Source: CBDUXT01 sp965371245 (GTDB lineage: Bacteria > Planctomycetota > Phycisphaerae > UBA1845). From it: a stretch of 34,899 nucleotides of DNA. Both the position numbers and the translations under genes were made by a program. Under the pieces are notes generated by a model. The model was given only the letters and a program-made list of their open reading frames with translations. It ran no database searches and had not been told where the DNA came from. Numbering within the stretch: the first letter of the stretch is position 1; each line of letters starts with the position of its first letter. The stretch lies in contig CBDUXT010000065.1 in assembly GCA_965371245.1 (NCBI GenBank), positions 1-34,899 on the forward strand, written 5' to 3'. Of the stretch, positions 26,087-34,798 are shown piece after piece.

Positions 26087-29000
26087 ATGCGTGGAGGCTC
26101 TTTCTCCGTCATTTGGTCGCGGCTTTCTTGGTTGGCGGCGGTCTTGCCGTGCTTCTTCGGCTCGGGGGAAAGGGGCATGGTTCACGGGCAATGCGTCGAA
26201 GGCTGTGAGGCGATCCACACGTTCACCGGTCAGGGAGGCACGTTCGGCTGGGTCTCCGACGATGTTGGAGACCTCGATGGTGACGGCATCCACGACCTTG
26301 CTATCACGGCACCGTTCCTCGCGGGCGGGAGCGTCCATGTCTATTCCGGTGCAACCGGAGAGCTGTTGTTTCCGGCCATCACTGTCGTCGGTGGCACAAA
26401 CCTGGGCATCGACGTGGATCCGGCGGGTGACGTCGATAACGATGGTACGCCGGACATCATTGCGGGCGACAGCGCCTCCGGTGCAGGCCGGGCTTTTGTC
26501 TACTCCGGCGTGAACGGACAGGTCATTCGTACGTTCGTCGGTGAGGCGGCGGGAGACATCTTCGGACGCTTTGTGGTCGGGCTGGGCGACATCAACGACG
26601 ACGACAGTTCCGATCTGGTGATCGCAGCGCCGCAGCACGATCAGGCGGGCGTGGACGCAGGCCGCGTTTACGTCTACTCCGGCGCCGACAGCGCACTGCT
26701 ATGCACCATCGACGGCCTGGCCGCCGGCGACAACTTCGGGAACGCCGTGGCGCGCATCGGCGACGTCGATGGTGACGGCAAGAACGACTTCGCGGTAGGC
26801 GCGATCGGCGCCGGCGTGGGGGGGCTGGTTTATGTGTACTCGAGCGCCCCGTGCCTCACGGGCGGGCCGCTCACGCCGCTCTACGTGCTGGCGCCTCCGG
26901 ATGGCGTGGGGGCGAGTTTCGGCCTGTTCTTTATCCACACCGGAGACATGAACTTCGATGGTACGCCGGACATCTACGTGTCCGAGTTTTCGGCGAACCA
27001 GGCGCATGTGTATTCCGGCGTCGATGGTAGCTTGCTTCGGACGTTTTCCGGCGCGGGTGGCTTCGGCATCGGGCGATTCGTGGGCGATGTAAACCTTGAC
27101 GGCCATGACGACCTGATTCTCGCGTCGTGGGTGGCCAATGACGGTGGAACCCAGGCCGGCAAGGCGGATATCTTCTCCGGCAGAGATGGATCCATTCTGG
27201 ACACCTACACCCACAATGTTCCGTTCGCGCAGTTCGGGTTTGACGCCAACGGCATGGGGGACGTCAACGGCGATGGTCGGATCGATTATCTCGTGACGGC
27301 CGCCAACGATAACAACGCCACCGGCAAAGCCTACCTGCTGGCTGGAAGAATTCGTCTTGCGCCGCCGGCCTCGCAGGTTTGGGTGACTGGGTGGGCGTCC
27401 AGCAATGTGATCGAGTACGCAGCGGATGACGGCGAACCGACCGGTGTGTCGATTGCCACCGCCGCGGGTGGGCTGAGCAACGCGCACAGCGTCCGGTTCG
27501 GACCCGACGGATTGCTGTACGTGACCTCGGTGAGCACCAATCAAGTGCTTCGGTTCGATGCCCAGACCGGCGGCTTCATTGATGTGTTTGTCAACGCGGG
27601 CGGGACGCCGCTCAACGCGCCCACCGACGCGGGCTTCGGCCCGGACGGCCACTTGTATGTTGCGAGCTTCAACACCGGGCAGGTGCTGCGGTTCGACGGA
27701 CAGAGCGGGGCGTTCCTGGGGGTCTTCGCCACCGGCCCGGGTCCCGGTCGTTCGGAGATGTTCGAGTGGGGCTTGGACGGACACCTTTACCTGGCTACCG
27801 GACAGGGCAACTCGGTTCTGCGCTTTGACGGTGTTACGGGTGATCCTCTGCCCGGTCCGCTCGGCGCGGCGGGGACGGCCGAGTTCGTGCCGGCCGCCGG
27901 TAGTGCGATCGCCGACTCCCATCATCTGACCTTCGGTCCCGACGGCCACCTCTACGTGGCATCGATGGACAACGCCCGGATCGTCAAGTACGACGGGACG
28001 ACGGGGGCGTTCCTTGGGCTGTTCGTCACGGATGATCCGGCCACCGGGGCCGACGAGACCGGCGGGCTGAATCAGCCGCACGGGATCGCCTTCGGCGTGG
28101 GCGGCGATCTGTACGTTACATCGTTCGGCACCAACAACGTGCTTCGCTACGACGGGCAGACCGGCGCGTTCAAGGAGATCTTCGCCACCGGCAGCGGTCT
28201 CTTGCAACCGACGCACCTGGTCTTTTCCGTGAATCCGGCGGACTTCGATTTCGACGTTGACGTAGACGCCGTGGACGCCGAGTTCCTTCAATCATGCTTT
28301 GCCGGACCTGACCTGCCCACGGCACCCGGATGCGATGCGACGGATATCGACGGCGACGGCGATGCGGACTGTGACGATTGGACGGCATTGAAAGTGCTTT
28401 GGACGGGGCTTCCGGCGTTCCCTCCGCTGTTCGCCCCCTGCGACAGCGATTGCAACATGAACGCGATCGCCGACGACGTCGATTTGCGTCGGGGAAACAA
28501 CCTGGACTGCAACACGAACACTCGACCGGATGTATGTGACATCGCCGACGGGACATCGCCCGACGTCGATGGGAATGGTGTTCCCGACGAGTGCTGTCAG
28601 CCACTTCCCGTATCGCCGGGCGAAGGCGTGGTCGCCACCAACCGGTACCTGTCGTTTTCCAGTACCTCGGAACAAGCGCAGGCCGTCCGCGTGACCTTCT
28701 CAGCTCTACCGGCGCCGTTCGACGGAGCCAACGGGGAGAGCATGTGGGTCGGCCCGCCCGAGCTGTTCTCCGAGATCTCGGGTGTCGTCGCGGCCGAGGA
28801 CGCGCCCGGGTTTCCGACATTCACGGCGGCGACACTTCAGTGTCAGCCATTCTTCGCCGACTGGACTCAGTTCGAGGTCGTCCATATTTATCACGAGCGC
28901 ATCCTGCCCGGCGGGGTGTACGCACTTCGGGCGACCGACGACAACTGCGGTGGGGATCCCGAAGCCAACCTCTCCGAAGCGCTGGACGTGACGATGGCCC

Positions 29001-29254
29001 GCTGGGGCGACGTGGTCAAAGACTGCACCACGAACCCCTGCGGAGCACCCGACGGGATCGTGAGCGTGGCTCTCGACGTCGTGGCCATCCTCGACAAGTT
29101 CCGGAACAGCCCCCAAGCTCCCATCAAAGCCCGATGCGACATCGAGCCGGCCCTTCCGGATCATCTGATCGGTATTGTAGACGTCACCCGCGCCCTGGAC
29201 GCCTTCTCCGGCGCAACCTTCCCCTTCGACCCCGGAACCAATCCCTGCCCGTAA
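26087..29254 (+). CDS. large secreted FG-GAP / NHL-type propeller / dockerin-like protein
   Basis: A 1055-residue protein. The signal peptide lies within SVIWSRLSWLAAVLPCFFG, with the mature start near HGQC. Residues ~50-420 carry seven FG-GAP blades, each with a Ca loop (VGDLDGDGIHDLAITAP, AGDVDNDGTPDIIAGD, LGDINDDDSSDLVIAAP, IGDVDGDGKNDFAVGA, and so on). Residues ~466-710 hold five NHL/Vgb-like repeats (RFGPDGLLYVTSVSTNQVLR, GFGPDGHLYVASFNTGQVLR). Dockerin-like loops follow at ~719-825 (DFDFDVDVDAVDAEF, DIDGDGDADCDDW). The C-terminal ~190 residues match the protein at 22803-25529, including ALDAFSGATFPFDPGTNPCP. I chose ATG 26087 for its GAGGTGG site; an upstream ATG at 26054 lacks one. Probably extracellular; function unknown. 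Confidence 0.88.
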   Translation: MRGGSFSVIWSRLSWLAAVLPCFFGSGERGMVHGQCVEGCEAIHTFTGQGGTFGWVSDDVGDLDGDGIHDLAITAPFLAGGSVHVYSGATGELLFPAITVVGGTNLGIDVDPAGDVDNDGTPDIIAGDSASGAGRAFVYSGVNGQVIRTFVGEAAGDIFGRFVVGLGDINDDDSSDLVIAAPQHDQAGVDAGRVYVYSGADSALLCTIDGLAAGDNFGNAVARIGDVDGDGKNDFAVGAIGAGVGGLVYVYSSAPCLTGGPLTPLYVLAPPDGVGASFGLFFIHTGDMNFDGTPDIYVSEFSANQAHVYSGVDGSLLRTFSGAGGFGIGRFVGDVNLDGHDDLILASWVANDGGTQAGKADIFSGRDGSILDTYTHNVPFAQFGFDANGMGDVNGDGRIDYLVTAANDNNATGKAYLLAGRIRLAPPASQVWVTGWASSNVIEYAADDGEPTGVSIATAAGGLSNAHSVRFGPDGLLYVTSVSTNQVLRFDAQTGGFIDVFVNAGGTPLNAPTDAGFGPDGHLYVASFNTGQVLRFDGQSGAFLGVFATGPGPGRSEMFEWGLDGHLYLATGQGNSVLRFDGVTGDPLPGPLGAAGTAEFVPAAGSAIADSHHLTFGPDGHLYVASMDNARIVKYDGTTGAFLGLFVTDDPATGADETGGLNQPHGIAFGVGGDLYVTSFGTNNVLRYDGQTGAFKEIFATGSGLLQPTHLVFSVNPADFDFDVDVDAVDAEFLQSCFAGPDLPTAPGCDATDIDGDGDADCDDWTALKVLWTGLPAFPPLFAPCDSDCNMNAIADDVDLRRGNNLDCNTNTRPDVCDIADGTSPDVDGNGVPDECCQPLPVSPGEGVVATNRYLSFSSTSEQAQAVRVTFSALPAPFDGANGESMWVGPPELFSEISGVVAAEDAPGFPTFTAATLQCQPFFADWTQFEVVHIYHERILPGGVYALRATDDNCGGDPEANLSEALDVTMARWGDVVKDCTTNPCGAPDGIVSVALDVVAILDKFRNSPQAPIKARCDIEPALPDHLIGIVDVTRALDAFSGATFPFDPGTNPCP

Positions 29255-29355
29255 CCGGCCCCGGCTGAGATGGGACGGATCGACCGACGGCGAGTGGGAA
29301 TGTGCGCGGGCTTCTCCACCGACTTCCTTGCACCGGCCGCGTGACAAACGCTCCT

Positions 29356-29821
29356 TCATGGATGGGCTTTTGCCCACTGTGAGGCTACAAGAAGGAGGGC
29401 AATAGCCCACCTCCTTGTCATGACGAGGCTCTCCCCCGTACGCTTGAGTTGAACCACTTCGCCCTGCGCGTCCGTTTGGTCCGATGAGGCGCCGCCGGTC
29501 GAAACCGTGGCCTCACGCATATCGCTTTCGACGTTGCGGCGCACGATGTACCGCCTGGTCCAGTTGGTACACTTGTTGGTCACGATGCGGTATGGCCACG
29601 ATCGAAACCGCGCCGGATCATCCAATCGCCCGATCGCTCGAACAATCGCCAGCCATGCATCCTGCACGACGTCTCGGGTCGCTTCGCGCGCGCGTCAACC
29701 GCCACGCGAGCCGCGTCAGCCACCGGGTGATGAGCGTTTTCAGCGCCTCGCTGTCACGCTCCTGGCATTCCAGCACCAACAGCTCATCATGGATGTCGTC
29801 AGGCGTCCTGCTCATTGGCAT
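29356..29821 (-). pseudogene. ECF sigma factor, frameshifted and lacking region 4
   Basis: From the Met at 29821 or 29815 the minus strand reads SRTPDDIHDELLVLECQERD, SEALKTLITRW (region 1.2/2.1). The frame then changes near a CG-rich run at about 29685-29695. In the new frame EATRDVVQDAWLAIVRAIGR, LDDPARFRSWPYRIVTNKCT and NWTRR give the core of sigma region 2, the part that binds the polymerase and the -10 element. After about REATVSTGG the frame continues without sigma homology to 29356, where region 4 should be, and repeat DNA is found there. One indel explains the first break. A region-4-less ECF factor should not recognise -35 elements, so I call it broken. Confidence 0.7.
29363..29416. 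repeat. degraded pair of GGGCTATTGCCC-type hairpins
   Basis: TGGGCTTTTGCCCA (29363-29376) and GGAGGGCAATAGCCCACC (within 29391-29416) are opposed units of the family seen at 22645. They lie between the secreted-protein gene and the broken sigma gene, overlapping where sigma region 4 would be expected. Confidence 0.65.
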
Positions 29822-29945
29822 CGAATATACAGTCGCACGGCCGGGCCGGGGGTTCAATCGTTTTCGTAGAAAACCCGAGTCCTCCGCAGATGCTCGCCCC
29901 CGAGGGCGTTGCAGCGGCCTTGGAGCGTACTCAAGAACGGCGGCT

Positions 29946-29995
29946 CCGAACCGAGCCGCGACTGTAAGAACCGATGCCCCGAACCGAGCCGCGAC
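29946..29995. repeat. direct repeat of CCGAACCGAGCCGCGAC, 33-bp period
   Basis: Identical 17-mers at 29946-29962 and 29979-29995. The bases between (TGTAAGAACCGATGCC) look like a slightly diverged linker of a longer repeat unit. It lies in gene-free DNA 5' to the sigma pseudogene. Confidence 0.75.
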
Positions 29996-30134
29996 CGGCG
30001 GCGGGCGTTTTCTGACCGATTCTGGGTCCGACTCTCGCACTTCTCGGGGGTCGTGCGGACCACGAACACACAAGAACGAGCCGGCGGGTCGCGGAAGGCG
30101 GTCAAGTTCGAAGACGGTCGCGGCACGTCAGAGC

Positions 30135-30178
30135 GGGTGCCCCATCCTTCGGGTACTCCCGAAGGGTGGGGGACGGAC
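30135..30178. repeat. single arm of the GGGTGCCCCATCC palindromic element
   Basis: GGGTGCCCCATCCTTCGG, loop, CCGAAGGGTGGGGGACGGAC is nearly identical to the left arm of the element inside the gene at 25096-25137. No clear second arm follows. It lies ~105 bases beyond the stop of the TIR-CHAT gene, on that gene's downstream side. The rest of 30000-30281 shows no gene. Confidence 0.75.
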
Positions 30179-30281
30179 CTCGTGCCGAAGTGCCTCGAAG
30201 GTGGCACTCTTCTCGCGCGAAACTCCTTTGCCCACCCATGCCGCGCAGCGACGGGTTACGCGCTGCCGCCAAGCCGAACGT

Positions 30282-33200
30282 CTAAGCCTGGTTCGCCAGC
30301 GTCTCGAGGAGCAAGCGGACTTCGACCGCGTCGTCGAAATCAAGTTCGGCGTTGTCCGTGAGCGCCGGGTCGCGGGAGCCGTCCAGGATGGCCTGTAGGG
30401 TCGAGATGAGCACCTTTGCCCGCGCGGGTAGGTCGTGTTGTTCGAGAAGCTGGGCGAGTTGGGCGCGACCCTCGTCGGTCTTACCCTCGGCGATCGCCTG
30501 GGCGGTAATGGCATAGTATTTCGCGCCGGGGCCTTGGTTTTCACCGCCGGCCTGGCGATAGGCGAGGTAGGCCACAATGGCCTTGCAACGGGCCTCGGCG
30601 GCCGCTACAGCATCGCCGACCGCGCGCTCCAGGTCAAAGAGGATGTGCCAGGTATTCCAGGGCTCGGCCGCTTGCCCGAAGGTTTTCTTGCACTCGACCG
30701 CCCGCACCAGCTCGTCGCGGGCCTCGTCGTACCGCTCAAGCCTTATGAGCGCCATCGCCAGGTTGCTGCGCGCGGCTCCTTCTTTGGCTAAGTCTTCGAG
30801 CGCCGCGTAGGTATCCACGGCCTTGCGCGAGAAGCGGGCACTCTCCTCGTAGCGGCCCATGGCGCGAAATAGGTTGCCGAGTTCGCCGAGGCTGGCCGCC
30901 TCACCAGCACGGTCGCCGCTTTGTACCTTGATGGCCAGCGATTTGAGATGGGCCTGCTCGGCGGCATCGTATTGTCGGGCGCTGTAGTGGACTCTGCCGA
31001 TCTGGTGCCAGGAGGCGGCGACGCTCTTCGGCTCGCGGAGCGTCTCGAAGACTTGCCGTACGTCCACAAACGCGATAAGGGCCTCGTCGAAGCGGCGTTG
31101 CAGCATCCGAACGGTACCTAGCTGCCCCTTGACGACGGCCATACTCCGCGGATCGACCTGTATACCGTCCAGCCCCATTGACTGCTCGTATAACTCAGCG
31201 GCTTCATCGAGCCTGCCGAGGTCGCGGAGGCAATCGCCACTCTCCGAGTTAACGGCTGCGGCCATCCGCGCGGCGTCCTTATCAGCCTCATCGGCGAGGG
31301 TCTGGAACCCGGTCCGAGCTTTGTCCAACTCTGCGAGCGCGGCCGTAGGATCGCCGCTATTCCTCAAGGCCCGGCCCACCCCAAACTGGGCCAGGGCGAT
31401 GTCGTACGCCGCCCGGTCGTACGCGTCCTTCCCTGCGCGATCGGCTTCTTTGCTAAGCGCGCGGGCCGCCGCGACCGCCGCTGGGAAGTTGCCCTGCTCA
31501 AGCAGTCGGTCCACGGCGGCGTGTTCGGCCACGAAGCGGGCGGGGCTCCATTCGCCCAGGTCGCCATGCGCCTTCGTTCGGACGGCGACAACGCGGGCGA
31601 GGGCCTTCGGCCGGGCGAGATCGGCCAGTAGACTTTCCAAACAAGTCGCAGCCCCCACGACTGACTCTGCAGGGGCGTTCGTAGCCAGGTGCTCCAGGGA
31701 CGCCAAGAGGTTGGGCAGGTCCAGAAGCGTGAGGTGGGCGGCAAACCGCGGGTTCTTGAACGCCTGATCATAGAGAGACATCGTCAGTGCGGTCATCGCT
31801 TCGGCCCATTCTGTCCGGGCCTGCTTGCGCTCGTCGTCTGTGAGTTGACCGAGCAGATAGGGACAGAGGGCGGGTTCCAACCGCAGGTATCCGCTGCCCA
31901 TGTCCTCGGCCAAACCGACGCCGATGAGTTGGCGCGCCAGGGCGATCTCCTCATCCTTCTCCACGTCGAGGCCCAGCACCGTAGCGATCACGTGTGCGTG
32001 CCCACCTCCCTGGAAGACACCGAGCGGGCGAATGCGCTCGCGGGTCTCTTTCGGCAGGCGCGCAAGCGACAGCTCGACGCTGGCAAAGAGCGACCGTTCC
32101 CGATCGTCGGGGTACCGCTCGTGCAGCCCGGCCATCAGCGCGTGAAGGTTGCGGGTCGTGTGACCGACGCCGGCGCTGCCGACTTCGCCGGCGATCAGGA
32201 CGAGGCTTCGCGCGTGGCAGTTGACGGCCATAACGAGTGCCTTGATCTCGTCCTCGTCCTTGCCCGCGTCCGACTCTTTCGGCGAAATCCCATTGTGCTT
32301 GAGCACGCCGCCGACCAGCTCGATCGCCTCCTCCTCGGTGAGCCGGCCGGTCACGATGTGGTGGCCGTCGAACGGGGCGGGCATCTTCTCGCGCGTGGTG
32401 AAGATCAGCTTCGTGCGGCCATGCTGATGCAGGTCGCCGACGAGTTTGAAAAGCTTCTCCAGCACCTCGGGCTCATAGAGGGCCTCTGCCTGCGCGTCAT
32501 CGACGGGCGGAAGCACCGACTCCATGTTGTCGAGCACGATCGCGGTTCGATGATCTCGCAGAGCGCGCTCGACTTCCAAACGGGCCTTCTTCTCGTCCTG
32601 TGCGGCTGCGGCGCCGAAACCCGTGACGAGCTGTTCACCGAGAGCGTAAAGAACGTTGCGTGGGTCGGGGCGCTTCTCGAGGGAGACGAAGGCCGCTCGT
32701 TCAAAGCGCTGGCTCTCCACGAGCCAGCGGGCGAGTTCGGTTGCCAGCGTGGTCTTGCCCTCGCCGCCCGTGCCCTGGAACACAACGTACGGGCTGGAGA
32801 CTAACGCCCGCTCAGCCCTGAGCAGTTCACGGCTACGGCCGACGAAGGTGTGTGACGGCCTCGCAGGAAGATCGCCCAGGCTGAGTTCGGCCTTCTTGCG
32901 GCGAAGCGCGGCAACCTCGGTTGAGGGAAGGCCGCGGATCATCGGCGGGTCGTGCTCCTCCTGAAAGAGCACGGGCACGAACCAGTCGTGGAGGTGGAGT
33001 TCACCGCCGCCGAAGACCTTGCCGCGAAGCGTGTCGGCGTGGAGGGCCTTTTGCCCGGCAAGCATGGCCCCGCCGATGGTGCGGCCGGCCATGAGCTGGT
33101 CGTAGAACGTGGTGACGAAGCGGCGGGCGGTCTCGACCAGGACGCTGTGGCTCATGGCCACGACGGAGGCGACGCCCTGCTGGAGAAGCTTTGCGGCCAC

Positions 33201-34649
33201 GGAGGCGGTGGGGTCGTCCTTGGTCATCGCCGACTGGCAGGCTTCGAGGAAAAACAGGGGGATGCGGTGATCGCGGATCATGTCTGCCAAGTCTTCAGCG
33301 CTGACGTCCTTCGAGCGGCGTTTTTCGAGCTTGTCGATGTCGGCGGGATCCTCGAAGCAGAGGGCCCCGAGGCCGAGCTTGGGGTCGTAGACGCCGTGGC
33401 CGTCGAAGTGGACGACGTGGTAGGGCTCTGCCGCGTCGTAGGCCTTTTGCAGCTCGTCCTGTAGCGCCGGGAATGTCGGCGGATCGAGCAGGGTCAGCTT
33501 GACGTTGTCGCCCAGCGGGGTGAGGGCATCGACCAGCGGGCGAGCGCTGACCCGGTGGTCGATGTAGGTCGTGCGGTCGTCCTCCGGTCTGGGGCTTACG
33601 AGCAGAACGCGCAGCGGCGGGTCGGTCGCCACGACATCGTGCGCTTCCCGGTTGGGCAGGCTGCGGCTGACCCGGATGCCACGGGCGCCCTGGAACAAGT
33701 AGCCCTTGTCGTCGTGGAGAAGTTCCCACGGCAGGGCAAGGAGTTGCGTGGCGGCCTCTTGCGCGGCCTGCTTCTCTTCGTCGGGTGTGTCCGTCGGCAG
33801 CTCCGGGTCCACCTTGACGTTGAACCGGCGCGCGGTGTTGCCGACGACGCGCTTCCAGGCCTCATACGCTTCACTTGCCTCGTCGGGGCTTAGGGCGGCC
33901 TTAAACAGGTCACCGCCCCACTCGGGAAGCTTCTTGATGACCTTGTCGGCTCGATCCACGAAGAGCCCGACCGGCCAGTGTGCGTAGCGTTCGAGGTACC
34001 ACGTTAGCTCCTCGTCCTCGATGGGGCCGAGCGGCGCGGTTAGCAGATACGGCCGGCTTTCGACGCGGGGCGCGCCGGGCTTTGCCGGCGTGTAGATCAG
34101 CGTGGCATGTGCCTTCGCGCGGCGTTGGCCATCGACAGTTGGAAGAGTCAGATTGTTGAGCTTGAGGGTCAGGTTCGCGGAAGGGCTTACGGCGTTGTCA
34201 GCTTCCGGTGCGCTATCGGAGAGCAGGCGTTCACCGAGCGCGGCCAGCAACTCGGCGACGGCCTTCGCCACGGCGCCGTGGCCGTTGCCGATTCGTATGG
34301 CAACGGGCTCGTTCTTTCCAAACCAATGGTGCAGGGCCGCCGGCTTGACCCCGTCAAGTAGGATCGGGATCACCTTGTAGCCGTCGGTTCTTCCCTTCTG
34401 AACCTTCAGGGCGTGCTTGATCTCCTTATCGACCCAGGCGGAGTTGATAACGGCCGGGCTGAGTACCACCACAAAGTGCCGGGCCTGCTCGATCTGCTTG
34501 AGGGTCTTCCTCGTCAGGTTGTCACCGCCGGAGAGTTCGCGCGAGTCGACCCAGACGGGCAGACCCAGTCCTTCGAGGGATTTGCGGATTTCCCCGACGA
34601 TCGCGTCGTCCACGGTCGTGTGTGAGATGAAGATCTTCCCGGCGCTCAT
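30282..34649 (-). CDS. TIR-CHAT-STAND ATPase-TPR protein (NLR-like immune receptor candidate)
   Basis: A 1455-residue protein. Residues 5-130: TIR domain (KIFISHTTVDDAIVGEIRK, VWVDSREL as BB loop, SPAVINSAWVDKEIKHAL); E76 sits where NADase TIRs have the catalytic Glu. Residues ~335-560: CHAT caspase-like protease domain with H418 (HVVHFDGHGVYD) and C471 (LFFLEACQSA) as the His-Cys dyad. Residues ~600-870: STAND/NB-ARC-type NTPase with Walker A GTGGEGKTT (626-634), Walker B RTAIVLDN (D707) and a TTRE motif (751). Residues ~1075-1400: TPR repeats (VKGQLGTVRMLQRRFDEALI, LGELGNLFRAMGRYEESARF, RSNLAMALIRLERYDEARDE), the likely sensor. The order matches NLR logic: effectors, switch, sensor. No obvious SD precedes ATG 34649. 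It stands alone on its strand. Immune function is inferred from domain families. Confidence 0.93.
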   Translation of the reverse strand: MSAGKIFISHTTVDDAIVGEIRKSLEGLGLPVWVDSRELSGGDNLTRKTLKQIEQARHFVVVLSPAVINSAWVDKEIKHALKVQKGRTDGYKVIPILLDGVKPAALHHWFGKNEPVAIRIGNGHGAVAKAVAELLAALGERLLSDSAPEADNAVSPSANLTLKLNNLTLPTVDGQRRAKAHATLIYTPAKPGAPRVESRPYLLTAPLGPIEDEELTWYLERYAHWPVGLFVDRADKVIKKLPEWGGDLFKAALSPDEASEAYEAWKRVVGNTARRFNVKVDPELPTDTPDEEKQAAQEAATQLLALPWELLHDDKGYLFQGARGIRVSRSLPNREAHDVVATDPPLRVLLVSPRPEDDRTTYIDHRVSARPLVDALTPLGDNVKLTLLDPPTFPALQDELQKAYDAAEPYHVVHFDGHGVYDPKLGLGALCFEDPADIDKLEKRRSKDVSAEDLADMIRDHRIPLFFLEACQSAMTKDDPTASVAAKLLQQGVASVVAMSHSVLVETARRFVTTFYDQLMAGRTIGGAMLAGQKALHADTLRGKVFGGGELHLHDWFVPVLFQEEHDPPMIRGLPSTEVAALRRKKAELSLGDLPARPSHTFVGRSRELLRAERALVSSPYVVFQGTGGEGKTTLATELARWLVESQRFERAAFVSLEKRPDPRNVLYALGEQLVTGFGAAAAQDEKKARLEVERALRDHRTAIVLDNMESVLPPVDDAQAEALYEPEVLEKLFKLVGDLHQHGRTKLIFTTREKMPAPFDGHHIVTGRLTEEEAIELVGGVLKHNGISPKESDAGKDEDEIKALVMAVNCHARSLVLIAGEVGSAGVGHTTRNLHALMAGLHERYPDDRERSLFASVELSLARLPKETRERIRPLGVFQGGGHAHVIATVLGLDVEKDEEIALARQLIGVGLAEDMGSGYLRLEPALCPYLLGQLTDDERKQARTEWAEAMTALTMSLYDQAFKNPRFAAHLTLLDLPNLLASLEHLATNAPAESVVGAATCLESLLADLARPKALARVVAVRTKAHGDLGEWSPARFVAEHAAVDRLLEQGNFPAAVAAARALSKEADRAGKDAYDRAAYDIALAQFGVGRALRNSGDPTAALAELDKARTGFQTLADEADKDAARMAAAVNSESGDCLRDLGRLDEAAELYEQSMGLDGIQVDPRSMAVVKGQLGTVRMLQRRFDEALIAFVDVRQVFETLREPKSVAASWHQIGRVHYSARQYDAAEQAHLKSLAIKVQSGDRAGEAASLGELGNLFRAMGRYEESARFSRKAVDTYAALEDLAKEGAARSNLAMALIRLERYDEARDELVRAVECKKTFGQAAEPWNTWHILFDLERAVGDAVAAAEARCKAIVAYLAYRQAGGENQGPGAKYYAITAQAIAEGKTDEGRAQLAQLLEQHDLPARAKVLISTLQAILDGSRDPALTDNAELDFDDAVEVRLLLETLANQA

Positions 34650-34798
34650 GGAAGTAAACCATAACCCAAGGATTCGCCCGTGTACACAGGAATAGGTTAG
34701 TCAAGAACCTCCCCGGGGCACAAGCGTGTTCCGGAGTTTCGGGAGGGTGCCCGTGAGAACGCCACTATATGCGCGGCGTTGCTTAGGGGTTTGGTCAC

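Noticed and set aside
26699..28291. 530-codon minus-strand frame opposite the FG-GAP protein
   Set aside because: Antisense of repetitive Ca-loop coding sequence, with no recognisable domain and no ribosome site.
29946..29995. CRISPR array
   Set aside because: Only two repeats of 17 bases with a 16-base similar linker; no cas genes anywhere in the window.
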